Below are positions 16,162 through 24,156 of a DNA stretch of 64,000 nt, piece by piece; position 1 is the stretch's first letter; each line of letters begins with the position of its first letter. Source of the stretch: Allochromatium tepidum (lineage in GTDB: Bacteria > Pseudomonadota > Gammaproteobacteria > Chromatiales > Chromatiaceae); the NCBI RefSeq assembly GCF_018409545.1, contig NZ_AP024563.1, positions 3,030,001 to 3,094,000 of the forward strand, written 5' to 3'. Below the pieces are notes generated by a model, which saw nothing but the letters and a program-made list of their open reading frames with translations, was not told the origin of the DNA and made no database searches. Position numbers and translations under genes: made by a program.

Positions 16162-16201
16162 TGTAAATCCCTGTTGACATTGTTCGGTGTCAAGCTAAGA
16201 T
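16162..16201 (+). promoter_or_regulatory. puc promoter with PpsR/CrtJ-type motif and inverted repeat
   Basis: TTGACA (16174-16179) and TAAGAT (16196-16201) are 16 bases apart, a strong sigma-70-like promoter for the antenna genes. TGTAAATCCCTGTTGACA (16162-16179) is an exact TGT-N12-ACA, the consensus of the photosynthesis repressor PpsR/CrtJ, and it covers the -35. TTGACA-N8-TGTCAA (16174-16193) is also a perfect six-base inverted repeat that fills the spacer. Sequences are seen; repression under oxygen or light is inferred from the motif. Confidence 0.65.
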
Positions 16202-16406
16202 GACACCTGCCGCACAGCGGAACATCTCGAACCGAGCAGCAGCGATTCGAGTGAGGCAGCGTCAGACGGTATCCGCGCCTCCATCCGCGCGTCACGAAGG
16301 CGGTAGTATTCGATTTCCTTCGGAGTCATCAGTGGCTGAACAGAAGAAACCAGCCGCCCAAACCAAGGGCGGCGGCAGCGCCAAACCCACAATGGAGACT
16401 AAGTCC

Positions 16407-16541
16407 ATGGCAAGTCTTTCCGGTCTGACCGATCAGCAAGCCAAAGAATTCCACGAGCAGTTCAAAGTGACCTACACCGCATTCGTCGGTCTGGCCGCTC
16501 TGGCTCACCTGTTCGTGATCGCCGCCCATCCTTGGTGGTAA
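16407..16541 (+). CDS. pucB: Light-harvesting LH2-type antenna beta polypeptide
   Basis: A 44-residue single-helix antenna beta subunit: N-terminal SLSGLTDQQAKEFHEQF with the conserved His16, a membrane helix about 23-39 with the bacteriochlorophyll-ligand His34 in ALAHLF, and the aromatic end HPWW. It binds bacteriochlorophyll and carotenoid in the peripheral ring. GGAG lies nine bases before ATG 16407. A GTG at 16332 with GGAG six bases upstream would add 25 residues (Lys/Ala/Gly-rich) and ATG 16392 would add five, so the N-terminus is not settled. Followed at once by pucA. Confidence 0.92.
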   Translation: MASLSGLTDQQAKEFHEQFKVTYTAFVGLAALAHLFVIAAHPWW

Positions 16542-16577
16542 ACCGGTTTTAACTCTCTCTCCATAGAGGAACATACA

Positions 16578-16736
16578 ATGAGCGACGTCGCAAAGCCGCG
16601 TAATCCTGAAGACGATTGGAAGATCTGGCTGGTCGTGAACCCGGCTACTTGGCTGATGCCCATCTTCTACGCCCTGCTGGTCCTGGCCATCGCCGTCCAC
16701 GCGGTCGTTTTCTCGGTCGGCCTCGGCTGGCAGTAA
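16578..16736 (+). CDS. pucA: Light-harvesting LH2-type antenna alpha polypeptide
   Basis: A 52-residue antenna alpha subunit: charged N-terminus (MSDVAKPRNPEDD), the family motif KIWLVVNPATWLMPIFYALL, and a helix with the bacteriochlorophyll-ligand His in AIAVHAVVFS (about His41). AGAGGA eight bases before the ATG is a good ribosome site. It pairs with the beta subunit 36 bases upstream. The alpha sequence with WLVVNP is LH2/LH1-family; LH2 is favoured by the beta partner's short C-terminus (HPWW). Only one pair is present and a terminator follows. Confidence 0.93.
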   Translation: MSDVAKPRNPEDDWKIWLVVNPATWLMPIFYALLVLAIAVHAVVFSVGLGWQ

Positions 16737-16796
16737 GACCTTCCGCGTCTCGATCGCCATTCGCTCCGGCGGATTCGCCGGTCGAGAGCAGGTTCG

Positions 16797-16836
16797 AACG
16801 GCACTGATAGCTTCGGCTGTCGGTGCCGTTTTCGTT
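16797..16836 (+). terminator. Terminator of pucBA
   Basis: AACGGCAC ... GTGCCGTT pair across 16797-16830, with an inner stem GATAGC/GCTGTC closed by a TTCG tetraloop (16812-16815), then TTCGTTT. A long stable hairpin with a T-rich tail just downstream of pucA. Confidence 0.85.
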
Positions 16837-16843
16837 TGGGCTC

Positions 16844-16978
16844 ATGCCGAGACTCGACAAAAAACGAACGGATCAGGTGTATTGGACTTTGGACAAAGTG
16901 TCCTACCAGCCGGCAAAAATCGTTCGCTCACGTACAGTTGGAGTAGACAGATCCTCTGCAGAGGAGAGCGAAAGATGA
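16844..16978 (+). CDS. Possible 44-codon ORF upstream of the transposase remnant
   Basis: ATG 16844 opens a 44-residue basic frame (MPRLDKKRTDQVYWTLDK...) that ends in TGA overlapping the ATG of the next small ORF (ATGA). No ribosome site is evident at its start and no family is recognised. The shared WTLDK peptide with the next ORF suggests a partial duplication more than two genes. Weak call. Confidence 0.2.
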   Translation: MPRLDKKRTDQVYWTLDKVSYQPAKIVRSRTVGVDRSSAEESER

Positions 16979-17010
16979 CCACCTTCCCTGTTAACTGGAC
17001 TTTGGACAAA
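16883..17010 (+). repeat. 15-base direct repeat, two copies 113 bases apart
   Basis: TGGACTTTGGACAAA occurs at 16883-16897 (preceded by T in place of C) and 16996-17010. In one reading frame each encodes WTLDK. The first copy continues into GTGTCC, forming an imperfect GGACTTTG/CAAAGTGTCC palindrome. The copies lie in and before the small ORFs beside the transposase remnant. Possible recombination scar or duplicated element; function unknown. Confidence 0.6.
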
Positions 17011-17070
17011 AACACGCTCCTCCCCGACGCCCAGCAGGCTTTCTTGAAACGTTTCGTGGTATATATCTGA
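16975..17070 (+). pseudogene. Truncated 5' end of an unknown gene
   Basis: ATG 16975 has a strong ribosome site (GAGGAG eight bases upstream) but the frame closes after 31 codons at 17068-17070, right where the transposase remnant begins. It reads MTTFPVNWTLDKNTLLPDAQ and continues with QAFLKRF. The strong start and abrupt end at a mobile-element boundary suggest a gene cut by the insertion. Product not recognised. Confidence 0.35.
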
Positions 17071-17766
17071 TCAAGCCGTCGCGGTGAGCCTCGGTTGGCG
17101 CTTGAAGACGATCGGGGGCCGTGGCCGTCTCTGGCCTGGCGTGCCTTTGATCCGGGCTGGGGAGATACCCCGGCGTTTGGGAGGGCGGGCCGGTGTGCCG
17201 ATCTGACGAATAAGGCGTGCGAAGTCGCGCTGCGCACGGGCCGGTGAGAGGGGGGTGTCGGCGAGCGGTTTGGGGAGGAAACGCTCCCACGGTCTGGGCC
17301 GATCGCCGGCCGGCGGGGCGGCGAGCCATAACTGGACGTAGGCCAGGCAGACGCGCGGCCACCCGTGCTCTTCGTGGGTGAGGTCGGGGGTTTGAAAGCG
17401 GTCGAGGAGCAGGTGATTTGTGCCGAAGCGGAAGAAGTGCTCCCGATCGAAGCGTTGGCGGTAGGCCGGTTCAATCTGTTGCCGGGACAGTTCGGCGCGG
17501 CGTTGGCCCATCACGCTCAGCCGGAGTGGGCGCTTGAAAAGCGCGCGCCCGGTCTGGGCGTCGAAGACACGGCAACGGACCCCATCGAAGGGGTGGTCCT
17601 GCATGGGGCTGTCGCGATGTCCGCGCATCAACCGGGCATTCCGGCGCTCCAGCGTAAGGCGAATCGCCCGTCCGGAGGCGGTCTGATCAGACCATTCGGC
17701 GCTCTGGGAGGGACTGCCCCAGGTCTCGGGGGCGGCGAGGCGAAAGGCCTCACCATACCGGATCAT
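17071..17766 (-). pseudogene. Transposase remnant (C-terminal part of a DDE-type transposase)
   Basis: A 231-codon frame that reads as the C-terminal part of a transposase: FKRPLRLSVMGQRRAELS, AYRQRFDREHFFRFGTNHLLLDRF, DLTHEEHGWPRVCLAYVQLWLA, WERFLPKPLA and the basic tail GTPARPPKRRGISPARIKG. The YRxRFDxEHFFRFGK type segment holds the likely catalytic Glu. The N-terminal half that should carry the first Asp residues is missing upstream of 17766, and no terminal inverted repeats were found, so the element is dead. GATCA occurs at both edges (near 17068 and 17761) but is too short to prove a target duplication. Confidence 0.75.
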
Positions 17767-17914
17767 GGCATTGACGGAGTTCGTCGGTTCCGATGACGCC
17801 GCCCATGTGCTGCGCCTGCCCGACCTCCAGGGCGAGCACGACTATTATGGCGCCGTACTCGCGCTGCTGTTGGAGGTCGCGCTCGATACCTGGTGTCGAG
17901 CCTCCGAATCCTGA
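17765..17914 (+). pseudogene. C-terminal gene fragment upstream of bcsC
   Basis: A 49-codon frame abutting the transposase remnant, MALTEFVGSDDAAHVLRLPDL then GEHDYYGAVLALLLEVALDTW, ending in TGA 17912-17914, 27 bases before the bcsC-like gene. It looks like the tail of a protein whose front was lost. The DYxG...LLE...W pattern is faintly like the C-terminus of the cellulose synthase subunit BcsD, which would fit the context, but this is weak. Confidence 0.35.
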
Positions 17915-17941
17915 TCCTCGCCGAATGAGCGATTCGATCCC

Positions 17942-20284
17942 ATGCCAAACGCCGTCTCACCGATTCGCCTGATCCCACTGGGCTGGCTGTTGCTGGGGAT
18001 CGCCTCGGTCCAGGCCGCTCAGGAAACGCTGCTGGAGGATCAGCGTCAGACTCAGCAGGGTCTCATCGAGAGCCGGAAACGTCCGGCGCCGGTGGTCCAT
18101 GAAACCTCGGATCAATCAACGACATCGCCACCCCAGCTCACTGATGTCCCAAAACCATCGGACTCCGATTCGCCGTCCATCGTCCGGCCGGATGCCGAGG
18201 GGATTCCACGAGAGCGTTTCTATTCGGCGGGCCGACGTGCGGAACCGTCGCTATGGGCGCTACTCAATGGAGCTCGCTACGCTGAACTGGATCGCGAGAT
18301 CGAGCGCTTGCGCCGCGAAGATCCCGCCTGGGAGCCGCCGGCCGAGTTGCTGCACTGGCTGCGACATCATTTACAACTCGCGGCCCGGCCACAACCGTCA
18401 CAGCGCACAGCGGTGCCCGCCTCCAAGCCTGCACCGACACCGCAACAAAGCCGGACACTGGCCTATGAACGAGACGTCGCCGCGGCAGCTCGACTACAAC
18501 GCCAAGGCCGCAGTGAGTCCGCGCTGGAACGACTGGCGCCTTGGGAAACGCGCATCCGGAAAACGCGCGATGTCGATCGCTCGATGCTACTGGCGTGGAT
18601 CAGGCTCGGGGCCGGCCAAGTCGAGCAAGCACTCGCCGACTTCCGCCGATCCTCGACCTGGCGCCCAAATGCCGAGGCAGCGCGAGGAGAATTATTGGCC
18701 CTGCGCCGGCTGGGGCGTGACGCTGAACTGATGGCGATCGCCGAACCCCTGGTCGCGCGCTGGCCGAATCTCCGCCAAACGGCGATGGATACTCTGCGAG
18801 CGGCCGCCACGGATCGGCGTGAACAGGGTGACTATGAAACCGCCGGGCGTCTCCTGGACGTCGCGCTCGCGCTCGATGCGACCGATCGAGCCACCCGACA
18901 GCTGATGGCGTGGAACGACTTCAAGCGCGAGCAGTGGCGCGAGGCGGCCGGTCGTTTCCAATCCCTGTATCGAGAGCAACGGGATGAAGACAGCGCGCGC
19001 GGCCTGACCTTGAGTCTGGGACGATTGGGTGCCCAGTCTGAGTTGGCGGACCTGGCCAAGCCGGACGACGGGCCTTTGAATCGGCTCTGGCGTCAAGAGC
19101 GCGCGCGCGAAGACTATGACACCAAGCGCTTCGTCAATGCCCGGCATCGAGACCCGGAATCCTTCACCGACCTGGCTGGGATCGACAGTCACAGCCTACT
19201 GACCGGCCTGAGCCTAAGCTGGCGTTCGGGCGAATCCGGCATGGCGCGGCTGAGAGACTGGCGCTTGCCGATCCTGATCCAGGAGTATCGCCATGGAGCG
19301 GTCAGTGTTCAGGCTCGGATCGAGCGTGTGGATCTGGACGCCGGCACGCCGGCCCCCGGACGCCTCGTCGGTTCACCCACGGCTGATCCGGCAGCGCCCT
19401 ATCCGTTCGCACCCACGACGACGCTGGATGACGGATTGAGACCGGAACTCCAGATAGGCCGCGAAGACCGACTGAGCTGGAAGGCCGTACTGGGATTGAC
19501 GCCGACTCAAGGCGAGCTGTCGCCTAGCCCCCATGGATCACTGACCCTATCCCAGGCCGGCCGAGCCGGTGCCTGGTCGGCCAAGCTCGAACAGAGTCCC
19601 GTGCGTGAAAGTCTGCTGTCCTACACCGGATTGCGCGATCCCTACACTGGAGACACCTGGGGCCAGGTCCATCGTCGCGGCGTCTCGCTCCAAGGCTGGC
19701 GTACCCTGACTCCGACCTGGACGATTGCCGGTTCGTTGCAAGCCCACGCCTACACTGGCCATGAAGTCGCCGACAACCACGGCTTTGCGAGCCGTGTTTC
19801 GCTCGGATACGACCTGGCTCAATCAGGCTTCGACTACATCGGCCTGGGCCCTTTCATCGACTATCGCCACTTCGATCGCAACCTCAGCCACTTCACCTAT
19901 GGCCATGGCGGTTACTACAGCCCACAGCAAGATGTGGGGATTGGATTGTCGCTGAACTTCCAGACCGAGGAAGGACGTCCCTGGCTAGTCAGAGGCACCT
20001 TTCATACGGGTTGGAGACGTCAAGTGCAGGACTCCAGCCCTTGGTTTCCGCTCTCTCCGGATGGACGACATCACCCGAGCCAAGAGGACAGCGGGCTGGC
20101 CGCCGGATTCGTACTCGAAGGTGTTTGGCGCTTGAGTCCACACTGGCAGCTGAGCGGGAGCGCCTTCATCGATCATAGCCCTGATTTCGAACAAGGTGGG
20201 GTCATGTTCTTGTTGCGTTATCAGTTCGAGCCACGCCGGGCCTTGTTCAGCGACGACCTGCGTGCGTCCGTGTCCTTCGATTGA
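17942..20284 (+). CDS. bcsC: BcsC-like cellulose/exopolysaccharide export protein
   Basis: A 780-residue outer-membrane protein: signal peptide (about 1-25), a proline- and serine-rich stretch, a TPR-like helical region (about 165-400) and a C-terminal beta-barrel of the BCSC_C type (about 430-780) with signature blocks YTGLRDPYTGDTWGQVHRRG, FTYGHGGYYSPQ and a terminal aromatic FD. BcsC forms the periplasmic scaffold and outer-membrane channel for secreted cellulose. E. coli BcsC is about 1,150 residues, so this one has fewer TPRs. bcsA/B/Z are not beside it; upstream is a transposase remnant, so the gene is an orphan in this window. Confidence 0.85.
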   Translation: MPNAVSPIRLIPLGWLLLGIASVQAAQETLLEDQRQTQQGLIESRKRPAPVVHETSDQSTTSPPQLTDVPKPSDSDSPSIVRPDAEGIPRERFYSAGRRAEPSLWALLNGARYAELDREIERLRREDPAWEPPAELLHWLRHHLQLAARPQPSQRTAVPASKPAPTPQQSRTLAYERDVAAAARLQRQGRSESALERLAPWETRIRKTRDVDRSMLLAWIRLGAGQVEQALADFRRSSTWRPNAEAARGELLALRRLGRDAELMAIAEPLVARWPNLRQTAMDTLRAAATDRREQGDYETAGRLLDVALALDATDRATRQLMAWNDFKREQWREAAGRFQSLYREQRDEDSARGLTLSLGRLGAQSELADLAKPDDGPLNRLWRQERAREDYDTKRFVNARHRDPESFTDLAGIDSHSLLTGLSLSWRSGESGMARLRDWRLPILIQEYRHGAVSVQARIERVDLDAGTPAPGRLVGSPTADPAAPYPFAPTTTLDDGLRPELQIGREDRLSWKAVLGLTPTQGELSPSPHGSLTLSQAGRAGAWSAKLEQSPVRESLLSYTGLRDPYTGDTWGQVHRRGVSLQGWRTLTPTWTIAGSLQAHAYTGHEVADNHGFASRVSLGYDLAQSGFDYIGLGPFIDYRHFDRNLSHFTYGHGGYYSPQQDVGIGLSLNFQTEEGRPWLVRGTFHTGWRRQVQDSSPWFPLSPDGRHHPSQEDSGLAAGFVLEGVWRLSPHWQLSGSAFIDHSPDFEQGGVMFLLRYQFEPRRALFSDDLRASVSFD

Positions 20285-20377
20285 TCCTGCTCGACCAAGG
20301 CGGATCCGACAGCGATCCAGGGGGCGATCTGGTAGCATTACCGTTCCCGATCACCCTCAATCGCGAAAACCTGCCTT

Positions 20378-21643
20378 ATGTTCGGTTTCGGAAAGAAACA
20401 CCAGCCCACCGCCCCTTCCGAACCTCGTTCGATCGACAACCGCGAACCGTCGATGCCGCCGGTTGCCCCAAGCGAAAGCACGGCACAACCGCCGGCTTCC
20501 AGTAGCGCAGAAGCACCCAAGAAGCCCTGGTTCGGCAAGCTCTTCCGCTCGAACAAGCCGGCGGTCGCCGAGTCCGAGCCGGCATCGGTCCCTGCCGCCG
20601 CCGAGCCGGCGCGCGAACCGTCGCCGCCGAAGACTCGACCCGTGTCGTCCAAGGCCCCCGAACCCTCGACCGTCGTCACTGCCCTGCCCCAGGCCGAGCT
20701 CGGCACCGAGATGGAGACGGCCCCCAAACGCAGCGCACTGGCACGTCTGCGCGAACGCCTCTCCAAGTCACGCACCCAGCTCGGCGGCGGACTCGGCAGC
20801 CTACTGCGCGGACGCCGGAAGATCGACGACGAGCTGCTCGAAGAGCTCGAGACCCTGCTCATCACCGCCGATGTCGGCATCGAGACCAGCACACGCCTCA
20901 TCGCCGATCTCACCGCGCGGGTGAAGCGCAAGAAGATCACCGATCCCGAGGCACTGCTCGCGGCGCTCAAGGAGGATCTGCGCGCCATCCTGCGCGCCGT
21001 CGACGGTCCGGTCAAGCAGCCCGCGCCCGGCAAGCCGCAGGTCGTCCTCATGGTCGGCGTCAACGGCGCCGGCAAGACCACCACCATCGGCAAGCTCGCC
21101 AAGCGGCTGCAAGAGGACGGCAACAGCGTCATCCTCGCCGCCGGCGACACCTTCCGCGCCGCCGCCGTCGAGCAGTTGGAGACCTGGGGCGAGCGCAACG
21201 GCGTGCCGGTCGTCGCCCAGCACACGGGCGCCGACTCGGCCTCGGTGATCTTCGACGCCCTCCAGGCCGCCACCGCGCGTGGTGCCGACGTGCTGATCGC
21301 CGACACGGCCGGGCGCCTGCACACCAAGACCAATCTGATGGACGAGCTGTCCAAGGTCGCGCGCGTGCTCAAGAAGCTCGACCCCGAAGCCCCGCACGAG
21401 GTGATGCTGGTGGTCGACGCCACCACCGGCCAGAACGCGCTCAACCAGGCCGAGCACTTCCATCGCGCCGTGGGGCTGACCGGCATCACGCTCACCAAGC
21501 TCGACGGCACAGCCAAGGGCGGGATCCTGTTCGCCATCGCCGAGCGACTGCGGGTGCCGATCCGCTTCATCGGCGTGGGCGAGTCGATCGAGGATCTGCG
21601 TCCCTTCGACCCCGACGAGTTCGTCGAGGCCCTGCTCGGCTAG
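20378..21643 (+). CDS. ftsY: Signal recognition particle receptor FtsY
   Basis: A 421-residue SRP receptor. A Pro/Ala/Glu-rich acidic N-terminal region (about 1-120) is followed by the NG domain: N helices 120-210, G1 GVNGAGKTT at 227-235, DTAGR near 309 and TKLDG near 371. It docks ribosome-SRP complexes at the inner membrane by a paired GTPase with Ffh. Starts the classical ftsY-ftsE-ftsX cluster; the start MFGFGKK is typical. Confidence 0.97.
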   Translation: MFGFGKKHQPTAPSEPRSIDNREPSMPPVAPSESTAQPPASSSAEAPKKPWFGKLFRSNKPAVAESEPASVPAAAEPAREPSPPKTRPVSSKAPEPSTVVTALPQAELGTEMETAPKRSALARLRERLSKSRTQLGGGLGSLLRGRRKIDDELLEELETLLITADVGIETSTRLIADLTARVKRKKITDPEALLAALKEDLRAILRAVDGPVKQPAPGKPQVVLMVGVNGAGKTTTIGKLAKRLQEDGNSVILAAGDTFRAAAVEQLETWGERNGVPVVAQHTGADSASVIFDALQAATARGADVLIADTAGRLHTKTNLMDELSKVARVLKKLDPEAPHEVMLVVDATTGQNALNQAEHFHRAVGLTGITLTKLDGTAKGGILFAIAERLRVPIRFIGVGESIEDLRPFDPDEFVEALLG

Positions 21644-21715
21644 CGTGCTGGTACGTTAGCCTGAACCGCTCCAGCCGAGCACGCCCGGAAACCCTGCGAC
21701 GAGGTGTGAGCGACC

Positions 21716-22384
21716 GTGATCCGCTTTCAGAACGTCTTCAAACGTTATCCCGAACGCGGCGAGGCCCTGTCGGCCATCGACTTCGAGATCCAGACCGGCG
21801 AGATGGTCTTCCTGACCGGACATTCGGGCGCCGGCAAGAGTACCCTGCTGCGTCTGATCGGTCTGCTCGAACGTCCCTCGCGCGGACAGGTACTGGTCAA
21901 CGGACGCAATCTCGGCACCCTGCCGCGCCGCGAGATCCCCTACCATCGCCGTCAGGTCGGCATGATCTTCCAGGACCATCGTCTGCTGCCGGACCGCACC
22001 ATCTTCGACAACGTCGCCCTGCCGCTGGTGGTCACGGGCGTCCATCCGCGCGAGATCGGGCGGCGGGTGCGCGCGGCGCTCGATCAGGTGGGACTGCTCA
22101 AGCGCGAACAGTCCACGCCGATGGCCCTCTCGGGCGGCGAGCAACAGCGCGTCGGCATCGCGCGCGCCCTGGTCGGGCGTCCGCCGGTACTGCTGGCCGA
22201 CGAGCCGACCGGCAATCTCGACCCGGACCTCTCGCGCGAGATCTTCGAACTCTTCGAGCGCTTCAAATACGTCGGCGTGACCCTGCTGATCGCGACCCAT
22301 GATTTCGGTCTGGTCAGCGATATGCGCCACCGCACCCTGACCCTGGACGCGGGCCGGCTCGTCGGCGACACAGGAGCCTGGTGA
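21716..22384 (+). CDS. ftsE: Cell-division ABC ATPase FtsE
   Basis: A 222-residue ABC ATPase. Walker A GHSGAGKST is at residues 35-43, the Q-loop at IFQDHR, the signature LSGGEQQR near 137-144 and Walker B VLLADEPT near 158-165. With FtsX it forms the divisome complex that activates septal peptidoglycan hydrolases through EnvC-type partners. Starts at GTG 21716 with GAGG about ten bases upstream. Overlaps nothing; ftsX begins four bases after the stop. Confidence 0.96.
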   Translation: MIRFQNVFKRYPERGEALSAIDFEIQTGEMVFLTGHSGAGKSTLLRLIGLLERPSRGQVLVNGRNLGTLPRREIPYHRRQVGMIFQDHRLLPDRTIFDNVALPLVVTGVHPREIGRRVRAALDQVGLLKREQSTPMALSGGEQQRVGIARALVGRPPVLLADEPTGNLDPDLSREIFELFERFKYVGVTLLIATHDFGLVSDMRHRTLTLDAGRLVGDTGAW

Positions 22385-22387
22385 ATC

Positions 22388-23380
22388 ATGGGTAGACGAC
22401 GCCTTCCCCGCCCTCCGCGCAAGCCGCCCGCACCCCGCACCCGTGGCCCCAGGTTCCTGGAGCGTCCGGGGATCTGGTTCAACCAGCACCTGAAGACCGT
22501 CATCGAGACCCTGGGCCGACTGCGCGCCAATCCATTGCCCTCGATCATGACCGTGGCCGTGATCGGCATCTCGCTCGCCCTGCCCTCGGCACTCTATGTG
22601 TTGAGCGAGAATCTGCGCGCCATGGCGGGCGGCTGGGACCAGACGGCGGCCATCTCGCTCTTTCTCGATCTGAACGTCGACGACCGGAAGGCGGCCACTC
22701 TGGCCGATCAGCTCAGGAACTGGGAGGAGATCGCGCGCATCCAGATCATCACACGCGATCAGGCCCTGGCCGAGTTCCGCGATCTGGGCGGCTTCGAGGA
22801 CGCACTCGACAAGATCACCAAGAACCCGCTGCCGACCGTGCTGGCCATCTATCCGGTGCCCGAGCACGCCAGCCCGGAACGACTGGAGATCCTGCAGGAA
22901 CGCCTGTTGGATCTGCCCGAGGCGGATTTCGCGCGCATGGATACGCTCTGGCTGCAACGCCTGCAGGCGATCCTGGATCTGGTGCAGGTCGTCGCCCTGC
23001 TGCTCGGCGGTCTGCTCGGCATCGGCGTGCTGCTGATCGTGGGCAACACCATCCGGCTGGAGATCCTCAACCGGCGCATCGAGATCGAGATCATGGAACT
23101 GGTCGGCGCCACGGCGGCCTTCATCCGTCGCCCCTTCCTCTATACGGGCGCCTGGTACGGACTCCTGGGCGGGCTGACGGCCTGGCTGCTGGTGACGCTG
23201 GCGATCCTGATCCTGCAAGGCTCGGTCTCGCGACTGGCCTCGCTCTACCACAGCGAATTCAGGCTCACCGGCCTGGGATTCGTCGATACCCTCAATATGC
23301 TCAGCGCCGGCATCCTGCTGAGCTTCACCGGCAGCTGGCTGGCGGTCAACCATCATCTGCAAGGTGCCAAGCCCACTTGA
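22388..23380 (+). CDS. ftsX: Cell-division membrane protein FtsX
   Basis: A 330-residue four-helix permease-like protein: basic proline-rich cytoplasmic N-terminus (about 1-50), TM1 near 55-78, a periplasmic domain about 79-195 with LRNWEEIARIQIITRDQALAEF, then three helices with VGATAAFIRRPFLYTGAWYGLLGG between them. It pairs with FtsE and passes ATPase-driven changes to murein hydrolase activators. Directly follows ftsE. rpoH, often next in this cluster, is absent; a gene on the other strand ends six bases away. Confidence 0.95.
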   Translation: MGRRRLPRPPRKPPAPRTRGPRFLERPGIWFNQHLKTVIETLGRLRANPLPSIMTVAVIGISLALPSALYVLSENLRAMAGGWDQTAAISLFLDLNVDDRKAATLADQLRNWEEIARIQIITRDQALAEFRDLGGFEDALDKITKNPLPTVLAIYPVPEHASPERLEILQERLLDLPEADFARMDTLWLQRLQAILDLVQVVALLLGGLLGIGVLLIVGNTIRLEILNRRIEIEIMELVGATAAFIRRPFLYTGAWYGLLGGLTAWLLVTLAILILQGSVSRLASLYHSEFRLTGLGFVDTLNMLSAGILLSFTGSWLAVNHHLQGAKPT

Positions 23381-23385
23381 ATGTT

Positions 23386-24156
23386 CTATGGGACGGGCGA
23401 CTCGGCCAGTCGCACGTTCGCCGGCAATTCGATCCGCATACTGATGGGCAGATGGTCCGAGAGCGCATAGTCGACCACGCGCGCCGCGACGACCTCGATC
23501 GGGCGTGAGACCAGGATGTGGTCGAGATTGTGACGCGGACGCCAGCTCGGGAAGGTCTTGAGTTCGCAGTCCAGGCCGCGCATTCCGGAGCGGCGAACCA
23601 TGTTGCGCAGTTCCTTGGAGCTACAGCCGCAGTTGAAGTCGCCCATCAGCACCAGATAGGGATACGTATGGGCGAGCCGGCTCAGATACTCCAGTTGGAG
23701 CCGGCGCGCGTTCCAGCCGAGCGCCAGATGCACGATACCGATGGCCAGCACCCCGCCGTCGTCGAGCGCGAACTCGGCCACCACCACGCCGCGCCCCGGC
23801 AGACCCGGCAGGCGATGCTCGGTGATGCAGGCCGGGCGCGGACGGGCGAGCAGTCCGTTGCTGTGCTGGGCAAAGGGCGCCAGATTGCGGTTGACCTGAC
23901 GGTACCAGTGCGGAAAGGCGCCCTGCGTGGCCAGATACTGGGTCTGGTCGACATAGGAACTGCGCAGACTGCCGGCGTCGACCTCTTGCAGTCCGACGAC
24001 GTCGAACTGACGCAGTAACTGGGCGATGCGCGCCAGATTGGTCAGACGCTCCGGATGGGGCAGCAGATGCTTCCAGCTATTGACCAGATAGTCGCTGTAC
24101 TGACGCGACTCGATGCCGGCCTGGACGTTGTAGCTGAGCAGATTCAGTTGGCGCAT
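23386..24156 (-). CDS. Endonuclease/exonuclease/phosphatase family protein
   Basis: A 256-residue EEP-superfamily hydrolase without a signal peptide. Active-site motifs are visible: Asn10 in LLSYNVQAG, Glu58 in GLQEVD, GDFNCG near 172-177, LDHILVSR near 220 and SDHLPI near 237-242 with the general-base Asp-His pair. The family includes DNA repair nucleases, phosphodiesterases and lipid phosphatases. The specific substrate cannot be told. Its start overlaps the end of the yggU gene by 13 bases, so it is the last member of that operon. Confidence 0.9.
   Translation of the reverse strand: MRQLNLLSYNVQAGIESRQYSDYLVNSWKHLLPHPERLTNLARIAQLLRQFDVVGLQEVDAGSLRSSYVDQTQYLATQGAFPHWYRQVNRNLAPFAQHSNGLLARPRPACITEHRLPGLPGRGVVVAEFALDDGGVLAIGIVHLALGWNARRLQLEYLSRLAHTYPYLVLMGDFNCGCSSKELRNMVRRSGMRGLDCELKTFPSWRPRHNLDHILVSRPIEVVAARVVDYALSDHLPISMRIELPANVRLAESPVP

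Noticed and set aside
21656-23362. A 568-codon minus-strand frame opposite ftsE and ftsX
   Set aside because: Gln/Asp/His-rich reflection of two well-defined division genes.
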